Shown piece by piece: positions 9,225-17,729 of a stretch of DNA of 64,000 bases. The position numbers were made by a program, and so were the translations under genes. The DNA comes from Parachlamydia sp. AcF125 (GTDB lineage Bacteria; Chlamydiota; Chlamydiia; Chlamydiales; Parachlamydiaceae): contig NZ_JAEMUD010000003.1 in NCBI RefSeq assembly GCF_018342475.1, positions 388,099 to 452,098 on the forward strand, given 5' to 3'. Below the pieces are notes generated by a model. That model made no database searches, was not told where the DNA came from, and saw only the letters and a program-made list of their open reading frames with translations. How positions within the stretch are numbered: the first letter of the stretch is position 1; every line of letters starts with the position of its first letter.

Positions 9225-10904
9225 TCATGCTCCCGCCCCACCTACCTGCATATAAGCAAGATTAAACTGCGCTAACACATGCCCTTGCTCTGCAGCCAGG
9301 CGAAAATATTTAACAGCTTTTGCATCCGATTGCGGAACTTCTCGACCTTCGAAATACATGCTACCGAGTTGGTATTGAGCTAGCGGATGCCCTTGCTTTG
9401 CAGCTAGACGAAAATATTTAACAGCTTTTACATCTGATTGCGGGGCCCCCCGACCTTCGAAATACATGCTACCGAGATGGTATTGAGCTATCGGATGCCC
9501 TTGCTTTGCAGCTAGGCGAAAATATTTAACAGCTTCTACATCCGATTGTGAGACCCCTTGGCCTTGTTTATACATCCAACCGAGGTTACATTGAGCCCTT
9601 GCGTGCCCTTGCTCTGCAGCTCGCCGATACCATTCACCAGCTTCTTTGTCGGATTGCTGCACCCCTTGGCCTTTGTCATACCTCACGCCGAGGGTATATT
9701 GAGCCCCTGCATAATCTTGCTCTGCAGCTTGCCGATACCATTCAACAGCTTCTTTATCAGATTGCTGCACCCCTCGACCTTGGGTATACATCGCGCCGAG
9801 GTTATATTGAGCCCTTGCATAACCTCGCTCTGCAGCTCGTTTATACCATTCAAAAGCTTCTTTATCGGATTGCGGCACTCCTCGACCTTGGCCATACATC
9901 AAGCCGAGGTTATTTTGAGCCCTTGCATAACCTCGCTCTGCTGCTAGCCGATAACATTCAAAAGCTTCTTTATCGGATTGCAGCACCCCTTTCCCATGGA
10001 AATACATGTTACCGAGATTAGTTTGGGCCTCTGCATCGCCTTGCTCTGCAGCCCACCGATAATAATTAGCAGCTTCTTCATCCGATTGTGGTACCCCTCT
10101 CCCCTGTTCATACATTTTGCCGAGGCCAGATTGAGCCCTTGCATAGCCTTGCTCTGCAGCTCGCCAAAACCAGTTAACAGCTTCTTCATCAGATTTTGGT
10201 TCCCCTCTCCCCTGCTCATACATTACGCCAAGGCCAAATTGAGCCATTGGATTGTCTTGCTCTGCAGCTTGTCGAAACCAGTTAACGGCTTCTTTATCAG
10301 ATTGGGGCACTCCTCGTCCGTGCACATACATCCCACCAAGAACACATTGAGCCTTTGCATGGCTTTGCTTTGCAGCTCTCCGAAACCACTTAACAGCTTC
10401 TTTATCAGATTGGGGCGTCCCTCGTCCCTCTACGCACATCTCACCAAGGGCATATTGAGCCTTTGCATGGCCTTGCTTTGCAGCTTGCCGAAACCACTTA
10501 ACAGCTTCTTCGTCGGATTGTGTGGCTCCTCTCCCCTCCCCATGCATCAAGCCAAGATTATATTGAGCCTCTACATTCCCTCGATCAGCTAAAATTTTGT
10601 TAGACAAATAGGAGGAAGCGCTATAAATGATTACTGTACGCTTTCCGTTCCAACAAGCGTTCCAGTCATCCCTCGCAGCTTTAGAAAAAAGTGCGAAAAA
10701 TAAAGTAAATATCGTTTTAGCAAAAGTACGAGCTACCAACCAAATTTTAGGAAAGAAAGTGTAAGTTTTTTCTGAGCTTCCTAGCAACGTGTATGTTTTC
10801 CCTTTGTATTCTCTCTCTGGGTTTAGCCCGCTAACTGAAGGTGAAGCTAAAGAGGGAGTTGAATAATTAAGAGGAAGCTCTTTGTTTATATATTCTATTT
10901 TCAT
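9225..10904 (-). CDS. Sel1-like repeat protein (copy 2)
   Basis: This is a longer paralogue of the neighbouring Sel1 gene. After an N-terminal region of about 110 residues shared with copy 1, it has twelve full 36-residue Sel1 repeats plus a partial thirteenth. The start is placed at the ATG at 10904 rather than the upstream in-frame codon at 10931: it matches the start of copy 1 (MRIEYI/MKIEYI) and has an AGAGGA Shine-Dalgarno seven bases upstream. Just after the stop, a shifted frame reads DVEAAKYSRQR, the ghost of another repeat, so the C-terminus has also eroded. It is probably a scaffold or effector-type protein. Its cellular target is unknown. Confidence 0.9.
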   Translation of the reverse strand: MKIEYINKELPLNYSTPSLASPSVSGLNPEREYKGKTYTLLGSSEKTYTFFPKIWLVARTFAKTIFTLFFALFSKAARDDWNACWNGKRTVIIYSASSYLSNKILADRGNVEAQYNLGLMHGEGRGATQSDEEAVKWFRQAAKQGHAKAQYALGEMCVEGRGTPQSDKEAVKWFRRAAKQSHAKAQCVLGGMYVHGRGVPQSDKEAVNWFRQAAEQDNPMAQFGLGVMYEQGRGEPKSDEEAVNWFWRAAEQGYARAQSGLGKMYEQGRGVPQSDEEAANYYRWAAEQGDAEAQTNLGNMYFHGKGVLQSDKEAFECYRLAAERGYARAQNNLGLMYGQGRGVPQSDKEAFEWYKRAAERGYARAQYNLGAMYTQGRGVQQSDKEAVEWYRQAAEQDYAGAQYTLGVRYDKGQGVQQSDKEAGEWYRRAAEQGHARAQCNLGWMYKQGQGVSQSDVEAVKYFRLAAKQGHPIAQYHLGSMYFEGRGAPQSDVKAVKYFRLAAKQGHPLAQYQLGSMYFEGREVPQSDAKAVKYFRLAAEQGHVLAQFNLAYMQVGGAGA

Positions 10905-10931
10905 ATTTTCCTCTAATTTATTTAGAAACAT

Positions 10932-11530
10932 TAGCTAAAAGGTAAAGTACCAACAAATGGTATAAGCAACCTTATCTCACACAAATATTTTTTTCAAATC
11001 ATTTGCCAGGACACTTGGTATGCTAAAAGATTCTAACATCAAAAATTCATTTTGGAAAATTAGGCAGGCAGCTTCTATCCAATCCCATTTACGATAGCCT
11101 TTCCCTCTCTCCTTATAATGGCAATTAGTCTAAATTCTCTTTGCCTTTAAGGCTGCCCATCTGTTGGCTGGATTTTGGCAAGGATACGGCTAGCTGGATA
11201 GTCATCCATCCTCAGGCTTACATAATCGTTAGAGGCAATCGTTAAGGCAGCACGCGAATTTAGAAGAGTTTCGTCAACAAAACCGTTCATCTTGAGTCAC
11301 AAAAGCTCTCGATTGTTTGCTAGGAATGTCAAATTTCTAAGTGTTAGGATTAAGTCCAATGGATTCTCCTGGCCTCATAATAAGTCCTAGAACGTTTTAC
11401 TTATCTGTAGTCGATTTGCCTGCTAAAGCCCTTTTTTGAAACCTTTGCCAGAAATCGTCAATCAGATACCCCTATTCATCCTTTCGCTCTCCTATCTTAA
11501 AAATCACCCATATTTTTAAGCTAAGTTTTT
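10932..11530. repeat. duplicated upstream region of the Sel1 genes, copy 2
   Basis: This is the second copy of the sequence that precedes the Sel1 gene at 7471-8721, diverged by substitutions and indels over about 350 bases. The remainder up to the F-box promoter region has no gene that could be assigned. Confidence 0.5.
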
Positions 11531-11585
11531 AATTATTAATAATTAAAATCCACTTGAGTTTTTATTAAATATAGAATTAGTATTG
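11531..11585 (+). promoter_or_regulatory. AT-rich palindromic upstream element of the F-box gene
   Basis: A perfect palindrome, AATTATTAATAATT, begins at 11531 and is followed by ACTTGAG and an AT tract. The other F-box gene (start 17287, minus strand) has a similar arrangement upstream, ACTTGTGAAG followed by TTTTTTATTGATAATAATT. The shared TAATAATTAAAA core and the ACTTG-type box suggest a common promoter or operator, but no clean -35/-10 pair could be fixed. Confidence 0.3.
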
Positions 11586-11666
11586 AGGGAAAAATTTTCA
11601 TTATTCACAACTCAAGTGATCTTAATGCAATGTTAAACCCTTATCTTTTATTTAAGGAGGATGTGT

Positions 11667-13025
11667 ATGTCTTATGTCCAAAACGTGTTTGGTAGTTCCC
11701 CCTCTGTGGTTGCTCCGAATACGCAAAGAGAGGGCCAACAGGATGAAAGGGAAGGCGCTATCCCAAGCGTTCCCAACGAGGTGTGGCTTCACATTTTTTC
11801 TTTCCTCTCTGCTAAAGATTTGAGCAACAGCCAACAAGTGTGTAGACAGTGGAAGCTATGGAGCGACGATACGGGCTTGTGGAGGCGTTTACTCCACAAA
11901 ACCTTTCCTTACTTATCTCGCCTTGTGGGCAGCTCAGAAAACGATTGTGAAGCTCCCTTCAAAGGCATCTTAGGCGCACAAGCTAATCTAAAAGCGTTAA
12001 AAGTGATACAAACATCTAGCTTGGACTGCCCACATTTTAGTCAGGATTCAACATTTTCTTGGGATGGTAGGCGTATCGCCACTTTGGATCATAGTAGGGG
12101 TGACCCCTCCCGTCGTCGGTTTGAGCAGCTCTGCATTTGGGATGTTGAGAAGAAGGAATGCTTATTATCCATAAAACCCGTAGACGAATTAGGCGGGCCA
12201 ATGAGAATACGAGATTTCGCCTTTTCGCCTGACGGTCAGTCAATTGCTGTTACTTTTTGGTTCCATACAGCAAGACTATACAGCCTCGAGACGGGAAAGT
12301 GCCTAAGTATATTGAAAACCTTTATAGATGAGCGTGGGAGTTATCCAGGTAGCCTCTCTTTTTCCCCCAATGGCCAATCTATCGTTACAGTCTTTCCCAC
12401 TGGAGAGGCTAGCGCAACACCTATCGTATGGGATGCTAAAACAGGCGAACCGTTGCATATTCTAAAAGGACATACTCAACTTATAGCTAAAGCGGTTTTT
12501 TCGCCTGATAGCCAAAAGATTGCCACAGCGTCTTCCGATTCTACGGTGCGAGTATGGGATGCTAAGACGGGGCAATGCTTACATACCTTTGGTGGTGAGG
12601 ATTTCGGGCTTTGTTATAGTGATCCTGCTTTTTCTTCCAGTAGTCAATGGCTGGTGACTTCTGTTGACTCGGCGGATAGTGTGCAAATATGGGATGTGAA
12701 TACAGGGAAATGCTTAAAGAGGATCGTACCTTTGCCTGAGATGGGGCGCGTTTCGCACATCGCTATCGCCCCTACTGATCAATTCATCGCTTTCGGCACT
12801 CAGAGGGGACAAACTGGGGGGCAAGGTGCCAGTGTGCATATTTGGGATATTCAAAGTGAAGGGTGGTTAGGGAGACTAAACTATGACGATGGGAGGGCGG
12901 AGCCGAACGTCTGGAGGTGGGAGGATACGGAGATTTGGAAGATAGCTTTTTCTCCCTGCGGAAGGAAATTACTCGTCAATGACACGCTCTTGGATTTTTC
13001 TCCTTTGAAAGTTGCAAGAATGTAA
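11667..13025 (+). CDS. F-box / WD40-repeat protein (eukaryotic-like, candidate effector)
   Basis: The N-terminal F-box lies at about residues 28-75 (VPNEVWLHIFSFLSAKDLSN, then a V-C-R-Q-W core). The rest is a WD40-type propeller with blades ending in I-W-D or V-W-D (VWDAKTGQCLHTF, IWDVNTGKCLKRI). F-box proteins recruit Skp1 and the SCF ubiquitin ligase in eukaryotes; in an amoeba symbiont such a protein would act in the host. The start is set at 11667: AAGGAGG ends at 11660, six bases before this ATG but touching the earlier in-frame ATG at 11661. No signal peptide is present, which fits type III export, though that is inference. A hairpin follows the stop. Confidence 0.9.
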   Translation: MSYVQNVFGSSPSVVAPNTQREGQQDEREGAIPSVPNEVWLHIFSFLSAKDLSNSQQVCRQWKLWSDDTGLWRRLLHKTFPYLSRLVGSSENDCEAPFKGILGAQANLKALKVIQTSSLDCPHFSQDSTFSWDGRRIATLDHSRGDPSRRRFEQLCIWDVEKKECLLSIKPVDELGGPMRIRDFAFSPDGQSIAVTFWFHTARLYSLETGKCLSILKTFIDERGSYPGSLSFSPNGQSIVTVFPTGEASATPIVWDAKTGEPLHILKGHTQLIAKAVFSPDSQKIATASSDSTVRVWDAKTGQCLHTFGGEDFGLCYSDPAFSSSSQWLVTSVDSADSVQIWDVNTGKCLKRIVPLPEMGRVSHIAIAPTDQFIAFGTQRGQTGGQGASVHIWDIQSEGWLGRLNYDDGRAEPNVWRWEDTEIWKIAFSPCGRKLLVNDTLLDFSPLKVARM

Positions 13026-13031
13026 AGCAAA

Positions 13032-13061
13032 TGCCTCAAAATGGTTGCCATTTCTGAGGCA
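13032..13061 (+). terminator. hairpin downstream of the F-box/WD40 gene
   Basis: TGCCTCA AAATGG pairs with CCATTT(C)TGAGGCA around a TTG loop, a stem of 13 pairs with one bulge, 7 bases after the stop codon. It lacks a good T tract, so it may stabilise the 3' end or act as a weak terminator. Confidence 0.55.
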
Positions 13062-13277
13062 AAAGCTTCCTGATTGAATACACCTTCAACTATGCGCTCC
13101 TAAGGTCTATTAAAGGGGCTTCCTGCTATTTATTCCTCTTATCTAAGCATAATGGTTGACAATTTTCCCCCAAATTTTGTACACAACCATTCCATATTAA
13201 CTAAAACCTATCCAAAGACAAATAGAGATTTGCAAGAAGCCTGCTTAATAAACCAAATTCATAAATGGGGAGTTTAG

Positions 13278-13763
13278 ATGAATCACACACAGCACGAAGA
13301 TTTTATGAAACGCGCTATCGCCTTAAGCAGAAAAGCCTCTCTAGAAGAGAAGACAGGCGGTGTTTTCGGTGCGGTTATTGTCAAAGATGGGCAAATTATC
13401 GCAGAAGGCTATAATCAAGTGATTAAGCACAACGATCCTACCTGGCACGCAGAAATGCATGCGATCCGCGAGGCGTGCAAAAAATTAGGTTCTCCCCATT
13501 TACAAGGATGCGTTTTATACACGAGCGCCGAATGCTGCCCTATGTGCTTAGCTGCCGCCTATTGGGCTCATCTTGATCACATTTACTATGCCTCGACTAT
13601 CTATGATGCTTTGCAATATGGAAACTTTGCGGATGTGGATTTTTTAAAAGAAATTAAGAAGGACCCCCCAGAGAGAAAAATAAAATTCACAGAAATTATG
13701 CGCTCAGAAGCTGTGGAAGTATGGAAAGAATTTTCAAAAATGCCTGATAAAGCGTTTTATTAA
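13278..13763 (+). CDS. guaD: guanine deaminase, cytidine-deaminase fold (GuaD-like)
   Basis: This predicted zinc hydrolase deaminates guanine to xanthine. The 161 residues match Bacillus-type GuaD in length and order: the phosphate/substrate loop GGVFGAVIVKDG at about 27-38, zinc ligand and catalytic Glu in HAEMHAI (about 57-63), zinc cysteines in CCPMC (about 87-91), and the family's C-terminal tail with W-K-E-F and a terminal tyrosine. TadA-type enzymes are the main alternative, but the tail and the SAECCPMCLAAAYWA context fit guanine deaminase better. It lies one base upstream of the amine oxidase gene, so the two are cotranscribed. Confidence 0.8.
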   Translation: MNHTQHEDFMKRAIALSRKASLEEKTGGVFGAVIVKDGQIIAEGYNQVIKHNDPTWHAEMHAIREACKKLGSPHLQGCVLYTSAECCPMCLAAAYWAHLDHIYYASTIYDALQYGNFADVDFLKEIKKDPPERKIKFTEIMRSEAVEVWKEFSKMPDKAFY

Positions 13764-13764
13764 A

Positions 13765-15147
13765 ATGGATGTGATCGTGATTGGCGCTGGCTATGCTGGC
13801 TTAACTTGTGCTTACACACTCACTAAAAATAGTTACAACGTCCTTTTACTCGAAGCTTCCCCAAGACCAGGTGGAAGAGCATTCGATTATAAACTAAAGG
13901 ATTCTTCCTACCTCGAAATGGGAGGGCAATATATTTGCGAGGGGCAAAAAAGAATTCATCGGTTGCTAAAAGAATTCGGGATTAAAACTTACCAAACAAA
14001 AACAAGCGGGCAGCATTTTTTCTCCTTCGAGACCCACAATCTTGCCTTCCATTCCTCCCTTGATCCCCTTTTTGAAACGCTGGATTCTTCTGGCTTTTTG
14101 AGAGAAGAGTTCACTTCTGCTATCCTTCAACTTGAAGAAATGATAAAGGGTTTTGGGCCCACCTCAGCCTGGGCCTGTGAAAATGCAATCGATTGGAATA
14201 CCATCCCCTTTCAAGATTGGATCGATCAAAGGTTACACTCATCACAAGCCAAGCAGCTGTTCCGATTTATGATCAACCAAGGTTTCTCTATTGAACCTGA
14301 ACAAATATCCTTGTTGCAAATCCTGTGGCTTTTTAAAACCAATCAGGGCTTGCCAACCTGGACATTAGGGGGCAACCAGGCTGATCGGATAGAAGGAGGA
14401 TCTCAAATCCTAGCTTATCGCCTTTCAAAAGCCCTAGGAGAACGCATCCAATACAATCAAGCCGCCAAGGCTATTACCCAGAATAGGGAAGGAATTTGCG
14501 TTCACACACAGGACAGTCTATTTAAAGCGCGGGCTGCCGTCATCTGCATTCCCCCCAATCGCGTAAAAACTCTTTCTTTGCCCCCTACCCTTCCACAAAA
14601 CCTTTCTCAGGCCTTTAATGCTTTTGAAAAGGGGCAAACATGGAAAATTCAAGCGATTTACAAGCAACCTTTTTGGAGAAAGCAGGGATGGTCAGGCAAT
14701 GGAATCACTATCCAAGGGATTTCTGTTTTAACCAATGACAACACTCCTCTTAATAGTTCTTTGGGAGTTTTATCAGGAGTTTTGACCGCCAAAACAGCCC
14801 TTGAATGGGGAAACAAAAATAAAGTCGAAAGAAAAAAAATGATTTTGCAAGCTTGGTCAACCATTTTCGGAGAAGCGGCTTTGGATCCTGTGGAATATAT
14901 GGAATATAACTGGACAAATGACCCCTTTATTTCCTGCGGCCAAAGCAGTCATACCTCCTCAAACAGTTGGCATATGGCTAAAGAAGCTTTTGGAACTTCT
15001 CGTTTACCAAAATGTAAGCGTATTTTATGGGCATCTTCCGAACTGGCTAAAGAGTGGAGTGGTTGTTTAGAAGGCGCAATCTGTGCGGGCGAGCAAGCTG
15101 CTCAAGAAGTTGAAGAAATGCTGAAACATTCGTGCGTCTTGGCATAG
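13765..15147 (+). CDS. FAD-dependent amine oxidase family protein
   Basis: This flavin oxidase belongs to the monoamine oxidase/phytoene desaturase superfamily. The Rossmann dinucleotide motif is at the very N-terminus (VIVIGAGYAGLTCA, then EASPRPGGRA about 20 residues on), and the C-terminal FAD segment is CLEGAICAGEQAA. At 460 residues it is full length. The gene starts one base after the guanine deaminase stop, and a link to amine or purine degradation is inferred from that only. A second, AT-richer family member lies at 42432-43703. Confidence 0.85.
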   Translation: MDVIVIGAGYAGLTCAYTLTKNSYNVLLLEASPRPGGRAFDYKLKDSSYLEMGGQYICEGQKRIHRLLKEFGIKTYQTKTSGQHFFSFETHNLAFHSSLDPLFETLDSSGFLREEFTSAILQLEEMIKGFGPTSAWACENAIDWNTIPFQDWIDQRLHSSQAKQLFRFMINQGFSIEPEQISLLQILWLFKTNQGLPTWTLGGNQADRIEGGSQILAYRLSKALGERIQYNQAAKAITQNREGICVHTQDSLFKARAAVICIPPNRVKTLSLPPTLPQNLSQAFNAFEKGQTWKIQAIYKQPFWRKQGWSGNGITIQGISVLTNDNTPLNSSLGVLSGVLTAKTALEWGNKNKVERKKMILQAWSTIFGEAALDPVEYMEYNWTNDPFISCGQSSHTSSNSWHMAKEAFGTSRLPKCKRILWASSELAKEWSGCLEGAICAGEQAAQEVEEMLKHSCVLA

Positions 15148-15448
15148 GGCAAACTCTGTTATTTACTCTCTTTGCGGAGGGCTAATTTTCGTAATTTTTA
15201 ATTTCTTAGACTCCCCTTTGATGCGCCCCAAGAGTAAAAGATTTTACACAAATCGTGCAAACCACTTAGCTTATTCTCACGACGCTTTCAATTTTACTAA
15301 TTTCGGGACCCCCTACTATTTTCAATCTTTTCGCTTTTGGAAAGAAGCCTATTAGAGCCATGATAGGAAAGCGACACATTAGATCTCTTTCGAAATCTCT
15401 GTTCTTTTAAAAAATCTTATAAATTTATCAGGAAGTCCCTCCCCATTC
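15148..15448. other. non-coding spacer
   Basis: This spacer lies between the convergent amine oxidase and F-box/TPR genes. No terminator with a convincing stem and T tract and no coding remnant was recognised. Confidence 0.5.
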
Positions 15449-17287
15449 TTAATCAGCTTCTGCGAATATTTGGGAAATCTTTCTCACAGCTGAATTTTTA
15501 CTAACTTCATCAGGAATGGTATGGGCAATTTCTAGCGCCTTCTCTAAGTGGCCAGCTTTGGCGAACATTTCGGAAATGTAGGTGAGTGTAAAACATTTTT
15601 GTGAGAGAGCCTCGGAAGGGATGGCATTTCCAATTTCTAACGCCTTCTCTAAGTGACCAGCTTGTGCAAATAAAAGGGAAACATTTTCCAAAGTCGAACT
15701 TTTGCTACCTTTATTAGGAATTGTATGCGCAATTTCTAGCGCCTTCTCTAAGTGGCCAGCTTTGGCGAATAGAAGGGAAATATTTTCCAAAGCCAAACTT
15801 TGGCTATCTTCATGAGCAATGGTATACGCAATTTCTAGCGCCTGCTCTAATTGACCAGCTTGTGCAAACATATCGCAAATAGTTGTGAGAACTTCATTTT
15901 TAAAAAGTGTGTCAGGAATGATATTTTTAAAGTCCAATCCTTTTTCAACTTGTCTAGATTTGGCTAATTCCACGGAAAATTTATGGAAGGTTGTTTGTAA
16001 TAGGGCGATATTCTTTTGATCTTCGGGTGAACAACCGCGAATCTCCCTACAGCCTATTTTCTTAAACTTTTTTGAAAGCTCCATTGCTTTATCCCAGTGG
16101 CCTTTTCTTACTAATGCCGCACATATCTTCAGAAAGATAAATTGACTGTCCTCATGTATTTTGTTAGCGACTTTAAAAGCTTGCTCACATTGATCGTGTT
16201 CTATTAATTTTAAAGTTACCCCTTCTAAAAAATTCGGATTTTCATCCAATAATTCTGCAATCTCCGTAACCTTATCAAATAAACTCTCACTTATGAGTTT
16301 TTCTATGCTACCTGTTAGGTGATTCTGGCTGTTTATATCAGGGCTAAAAATATCCTCAAAAAGCCAAGGCAGTTCTAAGGCTTTGGTTTGCTCTTTTAAA
16401 TTTTCTAAAAACAATTTATTCCACCCCTGCCCCCAGGATCCTTTCATAGCAATCAAAAATTTAATTTTTTCGCAATAAATCAAACTTTTCAGTTTAATAA
16501 GTGTGGAAGACGCTGAAAAATTAAGGCTATTTTGTAGGCTGTCTAAATAGGCTAATGCTTTCTGATCAAAAACGCTGTTAAGAAATACCCAGGTCCTATA
16601 TTTTTGCCAAAGACAGTTTTCGTTAACCGTTTTTTTTTGAATTTTATAGTAATCAATTATGAATTGAATAAAATTCTTGAAGAGTAAGGCCTCTTTCTTT
16701 TTAGCAATCTCTAATATAGTTTTATGCCATCTCCAATTTACTTCTGAGAAGCTTTTATAATTTTCACTTCCAAGGTTACTCAATATAAGTTCAAATATTT
16801 CCTGAGGGAGATCCTCCATCTCAAGAAACTTACTTATCGATTTAGTTTTTTCTATGACTTCACCCTGAACAGTGGGAAGAGGACTACCTTGATCGGTAAC
16901 GCTAACTTGAATAGCCTTCTCTTGCTTGTCTACAGCTTCTTTAGAAGGAAGTTCAGGAATCGATTGGGGCGTGTTTAAAGTATTCAACGATTTTATTTTT
17001 TGAATGATAGCAATAAAAGCATTCTCTTTTTCCTCGGCGTATTTTTGACCTTTACTCTCAACGCTTTTTATTATGGTAGCTAAAATTTTTATATCCTTAT
17101 TGGTTAAAAAGCGTTGGTTTTTTTTAGCTAGTCCGTAAACGGCTTTAGCTACTTTTAAGGGGTTTGCCGGATGATTGCTACTAGTTAGTTCAGTCGTCAA
17201 ATAAAGATCATCCGCTCTGCTAATTGCTTTAATTCCCTCTAAATAATTACGAAATTCATCGCGATGATTGGCAATAAAAATTGACAT
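15449..17287 (-). CDS. F-box protein with C-terminal TPR-like repeats (candidate effector)
   Basis: The 612-residue protein has an N-terminal helical region, an F-box at about residues 156-200 (MEDLPQEIFELILSNLGSEN, then V-N-W-R-W), and a long helical C-terminal part that ends in near-identical repeats of about 33-36 residues built on GHLEKALEIAHTIP. F-box proteins with variable repeat domains are expanded in Parachlamydiaceae and resemble substrate adaptors of host SCF ligases. The last repeat is cut (ends FAEAD), so the gene may once have been longer. There is no signal peptide. Host targeting is inference. Confidence 0.85.
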   Translation of the reverse strand: MSIFIANHRDEFRNYLEGIKAISRADDLYLTTELTSSNHPANPLKVAKAVYGLAKKNQRFLTNKDIKILATIIKSVESKGQKYAEEKENAFIAIIQKIKSLNTLNTPQSIPELPSKEAVDKQEKAIQVSVTDQGSPLPTVQGEVIEKTKSISKFLEMEDLPQEIFELILSNLGSENYKSFSEVNWRWHKTILEIAKKKEALLFKNFIQFIIDYYKIQKKTVNENCLWQKYRTWVFLNSVFDQKALAYLDSLQNSLNFSASSTLIKLKSLIYCEKIKFLIAMKGSWGQGWNKLFLENLKEQTKALELPWLFEDIFSPDINSQNHLTGSIEKLISESLFDKVTEIAELLDENPNFLEGVTLKLIEHDQCEQAFKVANKIHEDSQFIFLKICAALVRKGHWDKAMELSKKFKKIGCREIRGCSPEDQKNIALLQTTFHKFSVELAKSRQVEKGLDFKNIIPDTLFKNEVLTTICDMFAQAGQLEQALEIAYTIAHEDSQSLALENISLLFAKAGHLEKALEIAHTIPNKGSKSSTLENVSLLFAQAGHLEKALEIGNAIPSEALSQKCFTLTYISEMFAKAGHLEKALEIAHTIPDEVSKNSAVRKISQIFAEAD

Positions 17288-17329
17288 ACAAAACCTTTTT
17301 TATTGAAACTTTAATAACTAATTATTTTA

Positions 17330-17385
17330 ATTAAATTTTTAATTATTATCAATAAAAAAATCTTCACAAGTTTTTGTTTTATACG
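17330..17385 (-). promoter_or_regulatory. AT-rich upstream element of the F-box/TPR gene
   Basis: Read on the minus strand: ACTTGTGAAG, a T tract, then TTGATAATAATTAAAA about 50 bases before the start codon. It resembles the block upstream of the F-box/WD40 gene at 11531-11585. It may hold a promoter, but no consensus hexamers at proper spacing were found. Confidence 0.3.
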
Positions 17386-17581
17386 TTGGAATTAAGCTTA
17401 GAAATGTGGTGGGTGACTTCAGCCATGAGGCGAAGACGTTGTTTTTTTTAGAAGAATAAAAAAAGAGTGATTTAAGAAACTACCAATAGAGACATTAGAG
17501 TTTCTAGAATCCAATAAAAGAGGGCAACCTGCCCAAAAATTTGCTTTTCTTAATTTAAGTTAAACAGGCCCGCTGATTTTA

Positions 17582-17626
17582 ATAGTCAAATGACAGTTCA
17601 AGCAACCTCTTTTGTCATTTGACTAT
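17582..17626. terminator. perfect 14-bp inverted repeat downstream of the shikimate operon
   Basis: ATAGTCAAATGACA at 17582-17595 is the exact reverse complement of 17613-17626, with a 17-base loop. It sits about 100 bases beyond the aroDE stop (minus strand). It could be an operon terminator, although no strong T tract follows, or a protein-binding palindrome. Confidence 0.45.
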
Positions 17627-17729
17627 CACAAGGAATAAAAAAGCGGAGATTCTCCCAATTTTAGGGGCATGTAGTGCCTTAGAAACCCTTTCTTCTTGAA
17701 ATTGTAGCTTTGGAGCCTCGCTAAAAAGC

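Noticed and set aside
9548..10592. Several plus- and minus-strand repetitive open frames inside the second Sel1 gene
   Set aside because: They follow the Sel1 repeat period in other frames. The Sel1 frame fits a known family across its full length.
7471..10904. Regular direct repeats that could suggest a CRISPR array
   Set aside because: The period is 108 bases, the repeats are coding and divergent, and there are no short identical repeats with unique spacers. No cas gene is present.
13150..13195. TTGACA-containing promoter upstream of the guanine deaminase gene
   Set aside because: A TTGACA is present near 13156, but no convincing -10 box lies 16-18 bases downstream, so it was not listed as a feature.
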